From assembly GCA_003563455.1 (NCBI GenBank), contig PWRV01000056.1:1-6998 (forward strand): 6,998 nucleotides of DNA, read 5' to 3'. Made by a program: the position numbers and the translations under genes. The notes below the pieces were generated by a model. It saw only the letters and a program-made list of their open reading frames with translations, did no database searches and was not told the DNA's origin. This document shows positions 1-6,100 of this stretch, in pieces. This stretch comes from Thioalkalivibrio sp. (GTDB lineage Bacteria; Pseudomonadota; Gammaproteobacteria; Ectothiorhodospirales; Ectothiorhodospiraceae). Position 1 is the first letter of the stretch. Each line of letters opens with the position of its first letter.

Positions 1-1301
1 AGCGGATCGGTCACGACTGCGGCCGCCTGCAGCGGACCGTCGATGCCGCGCGCCCGGACCAGCTCCGCAACGCCCTCGGTCAGCTCGCGCTCCAGGGTCA
101 GCTGGATGCCGGGGTCGAGTGTGGTGAAGATGCGCAAGCCCTCGGTCCGCAGGTCCTCGTCCCGGTACTCGGCCCGCAGCTGTCGCCGCACCAGGTCCAG
201 GAAAGCCGGGAAGTGCCCCTCCCCGCGCGGGACCCGAGGCGTCACGCCCAGCGGCCGCGACCGGGCCTCTTCGACCTCCTCGGGCAAAGCCAGCCCTTCG
301 CGCTGCATCCGGTCCAGCACGCCATTGCGGCGCGCGAGCGCCCGCTCCGGGAAGCGGCGCGGGTCGTAGTAGCTGGCCCCGCGGGCCAGGCCGACCAGCA
401 GTGCGAGCTGGTCCAGCTCCAGTTCCTGCAACCGCTGCTGGAAATAGAACTCCGCCGCAAGGCCGAAGCCGTGGATCGCGCGATCCCCGGCCTGCCCCAG
501 GAAGACCTCGTTCAGGGAGGCCTCGAGGATCTCCTCCTTCGAGTAGTGGTACTCCAGCAGGACGGCCATCAGCGCCTCGTTGATCTTGCGCTTCAGGCTC
601 TGCTCGTGGGTCAGGTAGAAGTTCTTCACCAGCTGCTGGGTCAGCGTGCTGCCGCCCTGCACGGTTCGTCCGGCACGCAGGTTGGCCCACGCCGCGCGCA
701 GGATCCCGATCGGATCGACCCCGCGATGGGCCAGGAAGCGGCGGTCCTCCGTGGCCAGCAGCGCGCCGACCAGCCCGCGCGGGACCTCCCGCAGGTTGAC
801 CAGCACGCGATCCTCGCCGTGCGTCGGGTAGATGCTGCCGATGAGCATGGGTTCGACCCGCATCAGATCAACGCTGCCGCGCCGGTCGCGCAGATCGGTG
901 ACCACCCCGTCGCCAAACCGGAGCTGCACCGAACGCGCGGGCTCCGGCCCATCGCTGAAGACGAACGCCCGGGTGTGCAGCGACGCCTCGTTGCCGCGGA
1001 TGGTGAACTGGCCGGGGCGCCCCTCGCCTTCCTGGTAATTCAGCGCCTCGAGTTCCAGGCGCAGCAGCTCGGGCGTCAGGGCACGTCCGACGTACAGCTC
1101 GAGCGGCCGCGCGAACACGCGCGCCGGGAGGGCCCAGCGCTTGCCCTCGAAGCGTTCCCGCACCTCCCGGTCCATTTGCTGCACGTGCAGGACGCCGGCC
1201 CCTGCGGCCACCAGCAGCAGGCCGAGGCTGAACCACGCCCCGGCAGCCAGCGCGCGGCGTATCCGCGAACGGGGGCGGGAAGGCGTTGGGCGTCGGGGCA
1301 T
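1..1301 (-). CDS. mrcB: Penicillin-binding protein 1B (bifunctional peptidoglycan glycosyltransferase/transpeptidase), N-terminal part, cut by window edge
   Basis: Class A penicillin-binding protein that polymerises lipid II into glycan strands and cross-links the peptides at the outer face of the inner membrane. Only 433 residues are present. Order: a basic cytoplasmic tail (1-16), one membrane anchor (about 17-40), a PBP1b-type UB2H-like region (about 60-150, opening with RWALPARVFARPLELY), then a GT51 glycosyltransferase domain (about 165-360). Catalytic Glu185 lies in ATEDRRF and the second conserved Glu242 in RKINEA. Their 57-residue spacing equals that of E. coli PBP1b E233/E290. QGGSTLTQQLVKN (215-227) and NEVFLGQAG are also present. 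The fragment ends at LQAAAVVTDP, the entry to the transpeptidase domain, so the Ser-x-x-Lys active site lies outside the window. ATG at 1301 is the only ATG, GTG or TTG start after an in-frame upstream stop. No clear Shine-Dalgarno precedes it. One oddity is Ser262 where E. coli has Tyr in the Y-x-NEV motif. The UB2H-like region and the RWALPARV block favour PBP1b over PBP1a. Confidence 0.95.
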   Translation of the reverse strand, partial: MPRRPTPSRPRSRIRRALAAGAWFSLGLLLVAAGAGVLHVQQMDREVRERFEGKRWALPARVFARPLELYVGRALTPELLRLELEALNYQEGEGRPGQFTIRGNEASLHTRAFVFSDGPEPARSVQLRFGDGVVTDLRDRRGSVDLMRVEPMLIGSIYPTHGEDRVLVNLREVPRGLVGALLATEDRRFLAHRGVDPIGILRAAWANLRAGRTVQGGSTLTQQLVKNFYLTHEQSLKRKINEALMAVLLEYHYSKEEILEASLNEVFLGQAGDRAIHGFGLAAEFYFQQRLQELELDQLALLVGLARGASYYDPRRFPERALARRNGVLDRMQREGLALPEEVEEARSRPLGVTPRVPRGEGHFPAFLDLVRRQLRAEYRDEDLRTEGLRIFTTLDPGIQLTLERELTEGVAELVRARGIDGPLQAAAVVTDP

Positions 1302-1406
1302 GGAAGCGATCGATTTCGGAGAAGGCCCAATGTTAACCTGATGTGTGCACGCCTTTCAGAGGATCCCGCGTCGGCCCCGTTGCAGCACCACCCGGCCGTC
1401 CCCGCC
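1302..1406. promoter_or_regulatory. Divergent intergenic region between mrcB and the kinase-like gene, with a tentative mrcB promoter
   Basis: This 105-bp spacer must hold the promoters of two divergent genes. On the minus strand, CTGAAA and TAACAT are separated by 18 bases and each match 4 of 6 positions of the sigma-70 -35 and -10 consensus, so they are a weak candidate promoter for mrcB. No comparable plus-strand pair stands out. The assignment is inference by eye. Confidence 0.25.
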
Positions 1407-2999
1407 ATGACCGCACTCGAACGCCAGCACCGCCTGCTCAAGCGGCTTGCGGAACCGTCCAGGTTCCCGCACCCGGCCGATTCGGTTGAACGCATCGAGA
1501 CCCACATCTCGACCCTGCTGCTGGCGGGCGACCATGCCTACAAGATCAAGAAGCCGCTGGATCTGGGCTTCCTGGACTTCTCGGCACTGGAGTCCCGCGA
1601 GCGCTTCTGTGCAGCGGAACTGGAGATCAACCGCGCCCTGGCACCGGGCATCTACCTCGATGTCGCGACCATTCGGGGCACGCCAGACGACCCGCAAATC
1701 GACGGCGACGGGCCGGTGCTCGAATACGCGGTCCACATGCGCCGCTTCGACCGGGACCAGGAACTGGACCATCTGCTCGAGAACGGCCGGCTTTCGGTCA
1801 CCGCGATGGACGAACTGGGTTCGAAGGTCGCCGCCTTCCACGCAGACGCGGAGCGCGCGGCCCCGGATTCGGAACACGGGACGCCGGAAGCGGTCCTGGC
1901 ACCGATGCTGGCCAATTTCGAGGCGCTCGAGCCGGCAGCCGACGCGGTGCCGGGACGGCGCGGACGGCTGCGCGAACTCGAATCCTGGACGCGTCAGACC
2001 TGGGAGCGACTCGATCCCGTGATCCGCGCCCGACGGGCCAATGGGTTCGTGCGCGCCTGCCATGGCGACATGCATCTCGGCAACATGGTCTACGTCAAGG
2101 ATGAACAGGGCCGCAAGCGGCTTGCGATCTTCGACGGCATCGAGTTCAACGCTTCACTGCGCTGGATCGACGTGGCCTCGGAGCTCGCGTTCATGACCAT
2201 GGACCTCCACGCCCGGGGTGCTCCGGCCCACGGGCACCGCGTCTTGAACGCCTATCTCGAGCGGCGCGACGACTACGAGGCGTTGTCGCTGCTCCCCTTC
2301 TATCAGGTCTACCGGGCGCTGGTCCGGGCGAAGGTCAACGCGATCCATGCCTCCGAGACGGATTTGTCCGCCGAACAGCGCGAGGAGTGTGATGCCGAGG
2401 TCGAGCGCTATCTGAAGCTGGCCAGCCACCTGCGACAGCCCGGTAAACCTGGCCTGATCCTGATGCACGGTATCTCCGGCAGCGGCAAGACCTCGATCAG
2501 CACCGCGATCCTGGAACGCCTCGGGGCGATCCGGCTGCGCAGCGATGTCGAACGCAAGCGCATGCTCGGCCTTGCGCCTGACGACCGCCCAACGCCGGAA
2601 CAGCAGGAAACAATGTATTCCCCGGAGGGCATTGAGGCGGTCTACCGGCACCTGCTGGACCTGGCCGGGCGCCTGCTTGGCGGCGATCACCTGGTGATTG
2701 TCGATGCCACCTTCATGAAGCGGGAACAGCGCCGCCCGTTCCGGGAACTCGCGCGGAACCAAAACGCCGGATTCGCGATCGTCCACTGTTCGGCGGACAT
2801 CGAGACCCTGCGCGAGCGGCTCGTCGAACGCCGCAGGGGCGACGGTGACGCCTCGGACGCGGACATCGAGGTGATGGAAAGTCAGCGTGCCGCGGTCGAG
2901 CCCCCCGACCAGGATGAACCGAGCCTGCAAACGGGGCCGGGGAACCCGTTGCGCTGGCCGACACTCGAAGCCATGCTGGGGCTCGAGTCCCAGCCGTGA
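1407..2999 (+). CDS. Bifunctional aminoglycoside phosphotransferase-like / P-loop kinase protein (COG2187-COG0645 type)
   Basis: A 530-residue cytoplasmic protein made of two kinase-like halves; its substrate is unknown. The N-terminal half (about 1-330) has the fold of aminoglycoside phosphotransferases. It has a lysine-rich YKIKKP segment at 45-50, a catalytic loop HGDMHLGN at 219-226 (Asp221 the likely catalytic base, Asn226 a metal ligand), and Asp243 in FDGIEF as the DFG-like metal-binding Asp. The C-terminal half (about 345-530) is a predicted P-loop kinase with Walker A GISGSGKT at 355-362 (Lys361) and a Walker B-like IVDAT with Asp433. Key residues of both sites are present, so both may bind nucleotide. 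ATG at 1407 is chosen because LAEPSRFPHPADSVERIETH then falls where this family usually begins; an in-frame ATG at 1341 is possible. The Shine-Dalgarno is poor. Despite the family name, nothing here indicates antibiotic resistance; such fusions are widespread in Proteobacteria chromosomes. Confidence 0.85.
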   Translation: MTALERQHRLLKRLAEPSRFPHPADSVERIETHISTLLLAGDHAYKIKKPLDLGFLDFSALESRERFCAAELEINRALAPGIYLDVATIRGTPDDPQIDGDGPVLEYAVHMRRFDRDQELDHLLENGRLSVTAMDELGSKVAAFHADAERAAPDSEHGTPEAVLAPMLANFEALEPAADAVPGRRGRLRELESWTRQTWERLDPVIRARRANGFVRACHGDMHLGNMVYVKDEQGRKRLAIFDGIEFNASLRWIDVASELAFMTMDLHARGAPAHGHRVLNAYLERRDDYEALSLLPFYQVYRALVRAKVNAIHASETDLSAEQREECDAEVERYLKLASHLRQPGKPGLILMHGISGSGKTSISTAILERLGAIRLRSDVERKRMLGLAPDDRPTPEQQETMYSPEGIEAVYRHLLDLAGRLLGGDHLVIVDATFMKREQRRPFRELARNQNAGFAIVHCSADIETLRERLVERRRGDGDASDADIEVMESQRAAVEPPDQDEPSLQTGPGNPLRWPTLEAMLGLESQP

Positions 3000-3031
3000 G
3001 CGGGCGTCGCCGCTGTCGGGAGATTGACTGG

Positions 3032-3793
3032 ATGCGTTCGATTCTTGCAGCGATCGGTGGTCTGATGCTGCTGCCGGCCATCGCGCAGGCCGATGCCCTG
3101 CTGCGTTTCGAGGACAACACGGGTCAGCACTCGGAGATCCTGGTCAAGGGCAGCTTTGCGCGAATGGATATCGCCGACGGCGATGGTAGCTCGGGGTTCA
3201 TGCTGTTCAACGCGAATGACCGGTCGCTTTACATCGTCGACCGGAACAACCGGACCTACATGGCCTTCGACGAGCAGGTGATCGACGCCCAGGTGCAGGC
3301 GATGGAGGAGATGATTGCGGAGATGCGCCTGCAGATTCAGCAGCTCCCCGAAGAGGCACGCGCGGAACTGGAGACCTACCTCGGGCTTGGCGTCGATCGC
3401 GAACCCGTCGAGGTGGAGGTCCACAGGACCGGGCGTACGCAGCAGGTCGGCGAACTGCAGTGCGAGGAAAAGGAGATCCGGGTCGACGGACGGGTGCACA
3501 GCGTCGCGTGCGTCACCGGCCCCGATGACCTCGGGCTTTCGCGAATCGACTTCCAGACGGTCAATGCGCTCACCGAGCGGCTGTTCGAGCTTTCGCGCAG
3601 GGCTCTTGACGCCGGTGGGCCGGTGGCGCACGCGATGAGCACGAACGTACTCCCCGGACTCGACGGGGTCCCGGTGGAGGTCCGTCATGTCCGCGACGAA
3701 CTGATCACGCGCCTGACCGGTGTATCCACCGACACGTTGAGCCCCGAATTCTTCCGCATCCCCCGTAATTTCCAGGAGCAGGAACCATTCTGA
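3032..3793 (+). CDS. Exported protein of unknown function, LolA/DUF4412-like
   Basis: A 253-residue protein with a classic Sec signal peptide (residues 1-20, hydrophobic core, Ala-Gln-Ala before the cut), so the mature protein probably starts at Asp21 in the periplasm. The mature N-terminus has alternating short strands (ALLRFEDN, HSEILVKGSFARMDI, GFMLFNANDRSLYIVDRNNRTYMAFD) as in LolA-like or DUF4412 beta-sheet proteins. A charged, Met- and Gln-rich helical stretch follows at about 84-118. Two cysteines, 144 and 160, could form a disulfide. The C-terminal FFRIPRNF resembles the phenylalanine-proline ending of DUF4412-type proteins. The family match is from memory and tentative; exported location is better supported. 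ATG at 3032 is preferred because it begins the signal peptide and has GGGAG about 9 bases upstream. The gene starts 32 bases after the kinase-like gene and may share its transcript. Confidence 0.75.
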   Translation: MRSILAAIGGLMLLPAIAQADALLRFEDNTGQHSEILVKGSFARMDIADGDGSSGFMLFNANDRSLYIVDRNNRTYMAFDEQVIDAQVQAMEEMIAEMRLQIQQLPEEARAELETYLGLGVDREPVEVEVHRTGRTQQVGELQCEEKEIRVDGRVHSVACVTGPDDLGLSRIDFQTVNALTERLFELSRRALDAGGPVAHAMSTNVLPGLDGVPVEVRHVRDELITRLTGVSTDTLSPEFFRIPRNFQEQEPF

Positions 3794-3920
3794 CGGCGAT
3801 GGCGGTCTCCAGGACCCCGCGACGCGGACGGACCTGGCCGAGCCGACCACTGCCCGGTCCGTTTCCAGCCGATTCAGGGATTACCCGATTATTCCATCTG
3901 ACCCCATTGAGGACTCCGTG

Positions 3921-4415
3921 ATGAATTTCCTTCGCTCAGCCATCCTTGCAACCCTCGCCCTGCTGCTCGCAGTGCCCGCAGCGCAGGCCCACGAACTCGT
4001 TCTCGACACCGACGATCGCCGAATCCATGCGATCGAAGGCGACTACGACTTCTACCGGGAGATGGTCGAATCCGCGATCATCGGAGAAGGCATGGTAATC
4101 AACGCCGTGGGCCGAATCGCCGAGATGCTGGAGCGTACCGGCGGCGATCTCGGGGCCGAGGAGCGCACGTACCTGCGGGGCGAGTCACTCGAATTCTGCA
4201 GTGCGATTTACTCCCGACGCATGATGGAGGCCGACCCCCACAGCATCGTGTTCTGCCCCTACGTGATCGCGATCTATGAGCTGGCGGCCGAACCCGGCAC
4301 CATCTACATCGGCTATCAGCGTGTCCCGATCGTCGGAGACGCGGAGACCCGCGCGGCGCTCGAGGACGTCGAGGACCTCCTCGAACGCGTGGTCAGCAAC
4401 GCGACCGCCTTCTGA
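3921..4415 (+). CDS. Exported DUF302-like protein
   Basis: A 164-residue protein with a signal peptide (residues 1-23, ending AAQA before His24), so it is probably periplasmic. The rest resembles DUF302 proteins as found in sulfur-oxidising and related gammaproteobacteria: a central FCSA motif (Cys93), a spacer with ADPHSIVFCPY (Cys112), then strands IAIYEL and IYIGYQRV. The two cysteines might form a disulfide or bind a ligand; this is inference. The molecular function of DUF302 is not established. GAGG at 3909-3912 sits 8 bases before ATG 3921. A GTG codon directly before it would add only one residue. The 127-bp gap from the upstream exported-protein gene could hold its own promoter, though none is clear by eye. 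It is convergent with mogA, whose stop lies 31 bases away. Confidence 0.8.
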   Translation: MNFLRSAILATLALLLAVPAAQAHELVLDTDDRRIHAIEGDYDFYREMVESAIIGEGMVINAVGRIAEMLERTGGDLGAEERTYLRGESLEFCSAIYSRRMMEADPHSIVFCPYVIAIYELAAEPGTIYIGYQRVPIVGDAETRAALEDVEDLLERVVSNATAF

Positions 4416-4446
4416 GCCCCCGCGGCCGCCACCGACCGGCCCCGGT

Positions 4447-4995
4447 TCATCCGGGCCGCCGGGCGTGTGCCGGCCGAAACGAGCTTACGCGGACCGGGTC
4501 CGTCTCCAGATACGGCCCACCGATCAGGTCCACGCAGTACGGGACGGCCGGAAAGACGGCGTCCAGGCACTCCGCAATCGCCGACGGCTTGCCGGGCAGA
4601 TTCACGATCAGCGCATTGCCGCGGATGCCGGCGGTCTGACGTGACAGGATCGCGGTGGGCACGTGGCGGAGGGACACCGCCCGCATCTGTTCCCCGAAGC
4701 CCGGCAGCAACTTGTCGCAAACTGCCTCGGTGGCCTCCGGCGTGACATCTCGGGACGCGGGCCCGGTACCGCCCGTCGTCACGATCAGACAGCAGCCCTC
4801 CACGTCCGCGAGGGTTGCAAGCGTGGTCTCGACTTCATGCAACTCGTCCGGGATCACGCGCCGCAACGCCCTCCACGAGGTGGTCAGCGCCGCATCGAGC
4901 CAAGTCTCGATCGCGGGACCACCCTCGTCCGGGTACTCGCCGCGGCTGGCCCGGTCGGACACGGTGACAATGCCGATGCGTGCGGGCTCGTTCAT
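4447..4995 (-). CDS. mogA: Molybdopterin adenylyltransferase
   Basis: Adenylates molybdopterin with ATP, preparing it for molybdate insertion by MoeA in molybdenum cofactor synthesis; cytoplasmic, typically a trimer. The 182-residue protein has nearly the length of E. coli MogA (about 195). It carries the MoCF-biosynthesis motifs in order: IGIVTVSDRASRGEYPDEGG at 7-26, IPDE with Asp50, TTGGTGP at 73-79 followed by SRDVTPEAT with Asp83, LSRQTAGIRG at 117-126, NLPGKPSAI at 132-140, and the MogA-like C-terminus (VPYCVDLIGGPYLET). Asp50 and Asp83 match the acidic residues important in E. coli MogA (D49, D82). The ATG has AGGA about 4 bases upstream. It follows parA on the same strand after 34 bases, so the two are probably co-transcribed. 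No other molybdenum cofactor gene is in the window. Confidence 0.95.
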   Translation of the reverse strand: MNEPARIGIVTVSDRASRGEYPDEGGPAIETWLDAALTTSWRALRRVIPDELHEVETTLATLADVEGCCLIVTTGGTGPASRDVTPEATEAVCDKLLPGFGEQMRAVSLRHVPTAILSRQTAGIRGNALIVNLPGKPSAIAECLDAVFPAVPYCVDLIGGPYLETDPVRVSSFRPAHARRPG

Positions 4996-5029
4996 GTTTC
5001 CTGCCTCGCGTTCACATGCCGGCGCGGGA

Positions 5030-5794
5030 TCAGCCCAGCGCCTCGTGCAGTTCCAGGTACTCGCGCGTCACCTTGTGCCGCGGATCGAGATAAATCATCG
5101 GCTTCGACTGACCGTGTGATTCGCGGATCCTGACCGAAGCCGACAGGTAGGGGGTCAGCACGGGCAATCCCTCCTGATCCAGCTCCTCGACGATCCGGCG
5201 CGGCAGCGAAGCGCGGGACTGGAACTGGTTCACCACGATTCCCTCGACCGAGAGTGCACGATTGTGATCCAGGCGGATCTCCTGCACGTTCTCGATCAGC
5301 GTGTACAGCGCCCGGCGCGAGAAGTCATCGCAATCAAACGGAATCAGGCAGCGATCGCCGGCGATCAGCGCGGAACGCGTGAAGAAGCCGAGCGCTGGCG
5401 GGGTATCGATCCAGATCCGCTCGTAGTCCCGGGAGAGCTGCTCGATGGCCTCGCGCAGCTTGTAGATCTTGTACCGCGACTCCAGCTTGCCCTGGAGATC
5501 CTCGAGATCCGGATGCGCGGGCATCAGGTGCAGGTTGGCAAATGGGGTGCCGGTGACGAACTCGGCGCTGTCGCGGGGATTGAGCTTGAAGTTCAGGACC
5601 TGGTCGAAGAAATCCGCGAGGGTGGGACCGGACGCCCCGGCCTCCGTGCCAAGCAGGTACTGGGTTGAATTGGCCTGCGGGTCGAGATCGACAACGAGCG
5701 TTTTCAATCCACGATTGGCACTGATCGCGGCAAGATTGACCGTGATCGTGGACTTCCCGACCCCACCCTTCTGATTGAACACCACCCTGCGCAT
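5030..5794 (-). CDS. Orphan ParA/Soj-type ATPase (no ParB partner nearby)
   Basis: A 254-residue deviant-Walker ATPase of the ParA/MinD superfamily, which typically binds DNA or other surfaces as an ATP dimer to position cargo. The deviant Walker A is QKGGVGKST at 8-16, with signature Lys9 and P-loop Lys14. VVDLDPQANSTQYLLG at 34-49 carries the switch I Asp residues. Walker B is WIDTPP at 128-133 (Asp130). The C-terminal part (GIVVNQFQSRASLPRR, SVRIRESHGQSKP, LDPRHKVTREYLELHEALG) resembles a chromosomal orphan ParA known from pseudomonads. It has no long N-terminal DNA-binding extension, so it is the small Soj-like type. No ParB or obvious cargo adaptor is encoded nearby, so its cargo cannot be read from context. 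The start is supported by AGGGGG (5800-5805, minus strand) 5 bases upstream. The leader directly upstream is full of inverted repeats. Confidence 0.92.
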   Translation of the reverse strand: MRRVVFNQKGGVGKSTITVNLAAISANRGLKTLVVDLDPQANSTQYLLGTEAGASGPTLADFFDQVLNFKLNPRDSAEFVTGTPFANLHLMPAHPDLEDLQGKLESRYKIYKLREAIEQLSRDYERIWIDTPPALGFFTRSALIAGDRCLIPFDCDDFSRRALYTLIENVQEIRLDHNRALSVEGIVVNQFQSRASLPRRIVEELDQEGLPVLTPYLSASVRIRESHGQSKPMIYLDPRHKVTREYLELHEALG

Positions 5795-5811
5795 GGCTGC
5801 CCCCTGGGGAA

Positions 5812-5845
5812 GCGCTGAATAAAGCCATCCTGGCTTTCTCAGCGC
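5812..5845. repeat. Inverted repeat 1 (long two-part hairpin, parA-proximal)
   Basis: Outer arms GCGCTGA (5812-5818) and TCAGCGC (5839-5845) and inner arms AAAGCCA (5821-5827) and TGGCTTT (5831-5837) are each perfect 7-bp pairs. A TCC loop closes the inner stem, and only AT versus C is unpaired between the stems. It starts 17 bases before the parA start codon, next to the ribosome-binding site, so in parA mRNA it would sit in the 5' leader. It looks like a dispersed intergenic palindrome, but that cannot be confirmed here. Confidence 0.8.
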
Positions 5846-5852
5846 ACGCTGC

Positions 5853-5873
5853 GCTGCAAATGCGATTTGCAGC
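5853..5873. repeat. Inverted repeat 2 (perfect 9-bp stem, 3-base loop)
   Basis: Arms GCTGCAAAT (5853-5861) and ATTTGCAGC (5865-5873) pair perfectly around a GCG loop. It is the second of six consecutive palindromes between parA and the deaminase gene. Its left arm overlaps an alternative 5-bp pairing with the right arm of repeat 1. Confidence 0.85.
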
Positions 5874-5879
5874 TTGCTA

Positions 5880-5910
5880 CAGAATCAACCACCTGCGGTG
5901 GTCGACTCTG
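5880..5910. repeat. Inverted repeat 3
   Basis: The core ACCACC (5888-5893) and GGTGGT (5897-5902) pair perfectly around TGC. The flanks (5880-5887 and 5903-5910) extend the stem with two mismatches, one A opposite C at each. It abuts repeat 4 with no intervening base. Confidence 0.7.
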
Positions 5911-5930
5911 GCGGCACTTCCGTGTGCCGC
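5911..5930. repeat. Inverted repeat 4
   Basis: GCGGCAC (5911-5917) and GTGCCGC (5924-5930) form a perfect 7-bp stem with a 6-base loop, directly adjoining repeat 3. Confidence 0.75.
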
Positions 5931-5933
5931 AAG

Positions 5934-5957
5934 GAAACGCCGATGAATCAGCGTTTC
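5934..5957. repeat. Inverted repeat 5
   Basis: GAAACGC (5934-5940) and GCGTTTC (5951-5957) pair perfectly around a 10-base loop. A competing pairing exists between AATCAG (5946-5951) and CTGATT (5974-5979). Confidence 0.65.
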
Positions 5958-5984
5958 GCTGGTGCCCGCTGGCCTGATTGTGCC

Positions 5985-6012
5985 AAAAAAGACCGTGTGC
6001 TGCCCGGTCTTT
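5985..6012 (-). terminator. Inverted repeat 6: intrinsic terminator-like hairpin with T6 on the minus strand
   Basis: AAAGACCG (5988-5995) and CGGTCTTT (6005-6012) form a perfect 8-bp stem with a 9-base loop. Read on the minus strand, the stem runs into six T residues (5990 down to 5985), the layout of a Rho-independent terminator. On the plus strand only three T follow. It would stop transcription travelling toward parA, yet no minus-strand gene lies between it and the window's right edge. It could shield parA from antisense read-through, act as an attenuator in a long parA leader, or end a small RNA. Confidence 0.5.
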
Positions 6013-6100
6013 ACCGCGTCCGCATCGCAATGGGCGGGACAACGCCGGTGGTCAATCCGCGTTACCCTCTCCGGAAACCCATCCGCCGGGACGCCCAAGG

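Larger units (their letters stand above)
5795..6100. other. 306-bp non-coding divergent spacer between parA and the deaminase gene
   Basis: I find no credible coding region on either strand; open frames crossing it have no recognisable protein features. From left to right it holds the parA ribosome-binding site, six inverted repeats (5812-6012), and about 88 bases of plain sequence before the deaminase start. Both divergent genes need promoters here, but no clear -35/-10 pair is visible by eye. Confidence 0.7.

Noticed and set aside
213..1406. N-terminal extension of the kinase-like open frame (398 extra residues)
   Set aside because: It lies antisense to mrcB, whose reverse strand gives a clear PBP1b protein. 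The extension has low-complexity composition typical of a shadow frame.
1356..2075. 239-residue minus-strand open frame
   Set aside because: It is antisense to the kinase-like gene and has no recognisable motif; long antisense frames are expected in GC-rich DNA.
2996..3031. GTG start overlapping the kinase-like stop codon, adding 12 residues to the exported protein
   Set aside because: It would place charged residues before a well-formed signal peptide, while ATG 3032 has a Shine-Dalgarno and starts the signal peptide directly.
2882..3850. 322-residue minus-strand open frame
   Set aside because: It is antisense to the end of the kinase-like gene and to the exported-protein gene, whose signal peptide and strand pattern support the plus strand.
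4438..4457. Possible bidirectional terminator between the convergent DUF302-like and mogA genes
   Set aside because: A 7-bp stem with one bulge and a TTCAT loop exists, but there is no T-run on either strand and it overlaps the mogA stop codon, so support is too weak.
5812..6012. CRISPR array or integron attC array
   Set aside because: The repeats do not share a sequence, there are no regular spacers, and no cas or integrase gene is present in the window.
5812..6012. parS centromere site for the ParA
   Set aside because: parS is bound by ParB, none is encoded nearby, and the palindromes do not repeat a common motif or match the usual chromosomal parS as I remember it.
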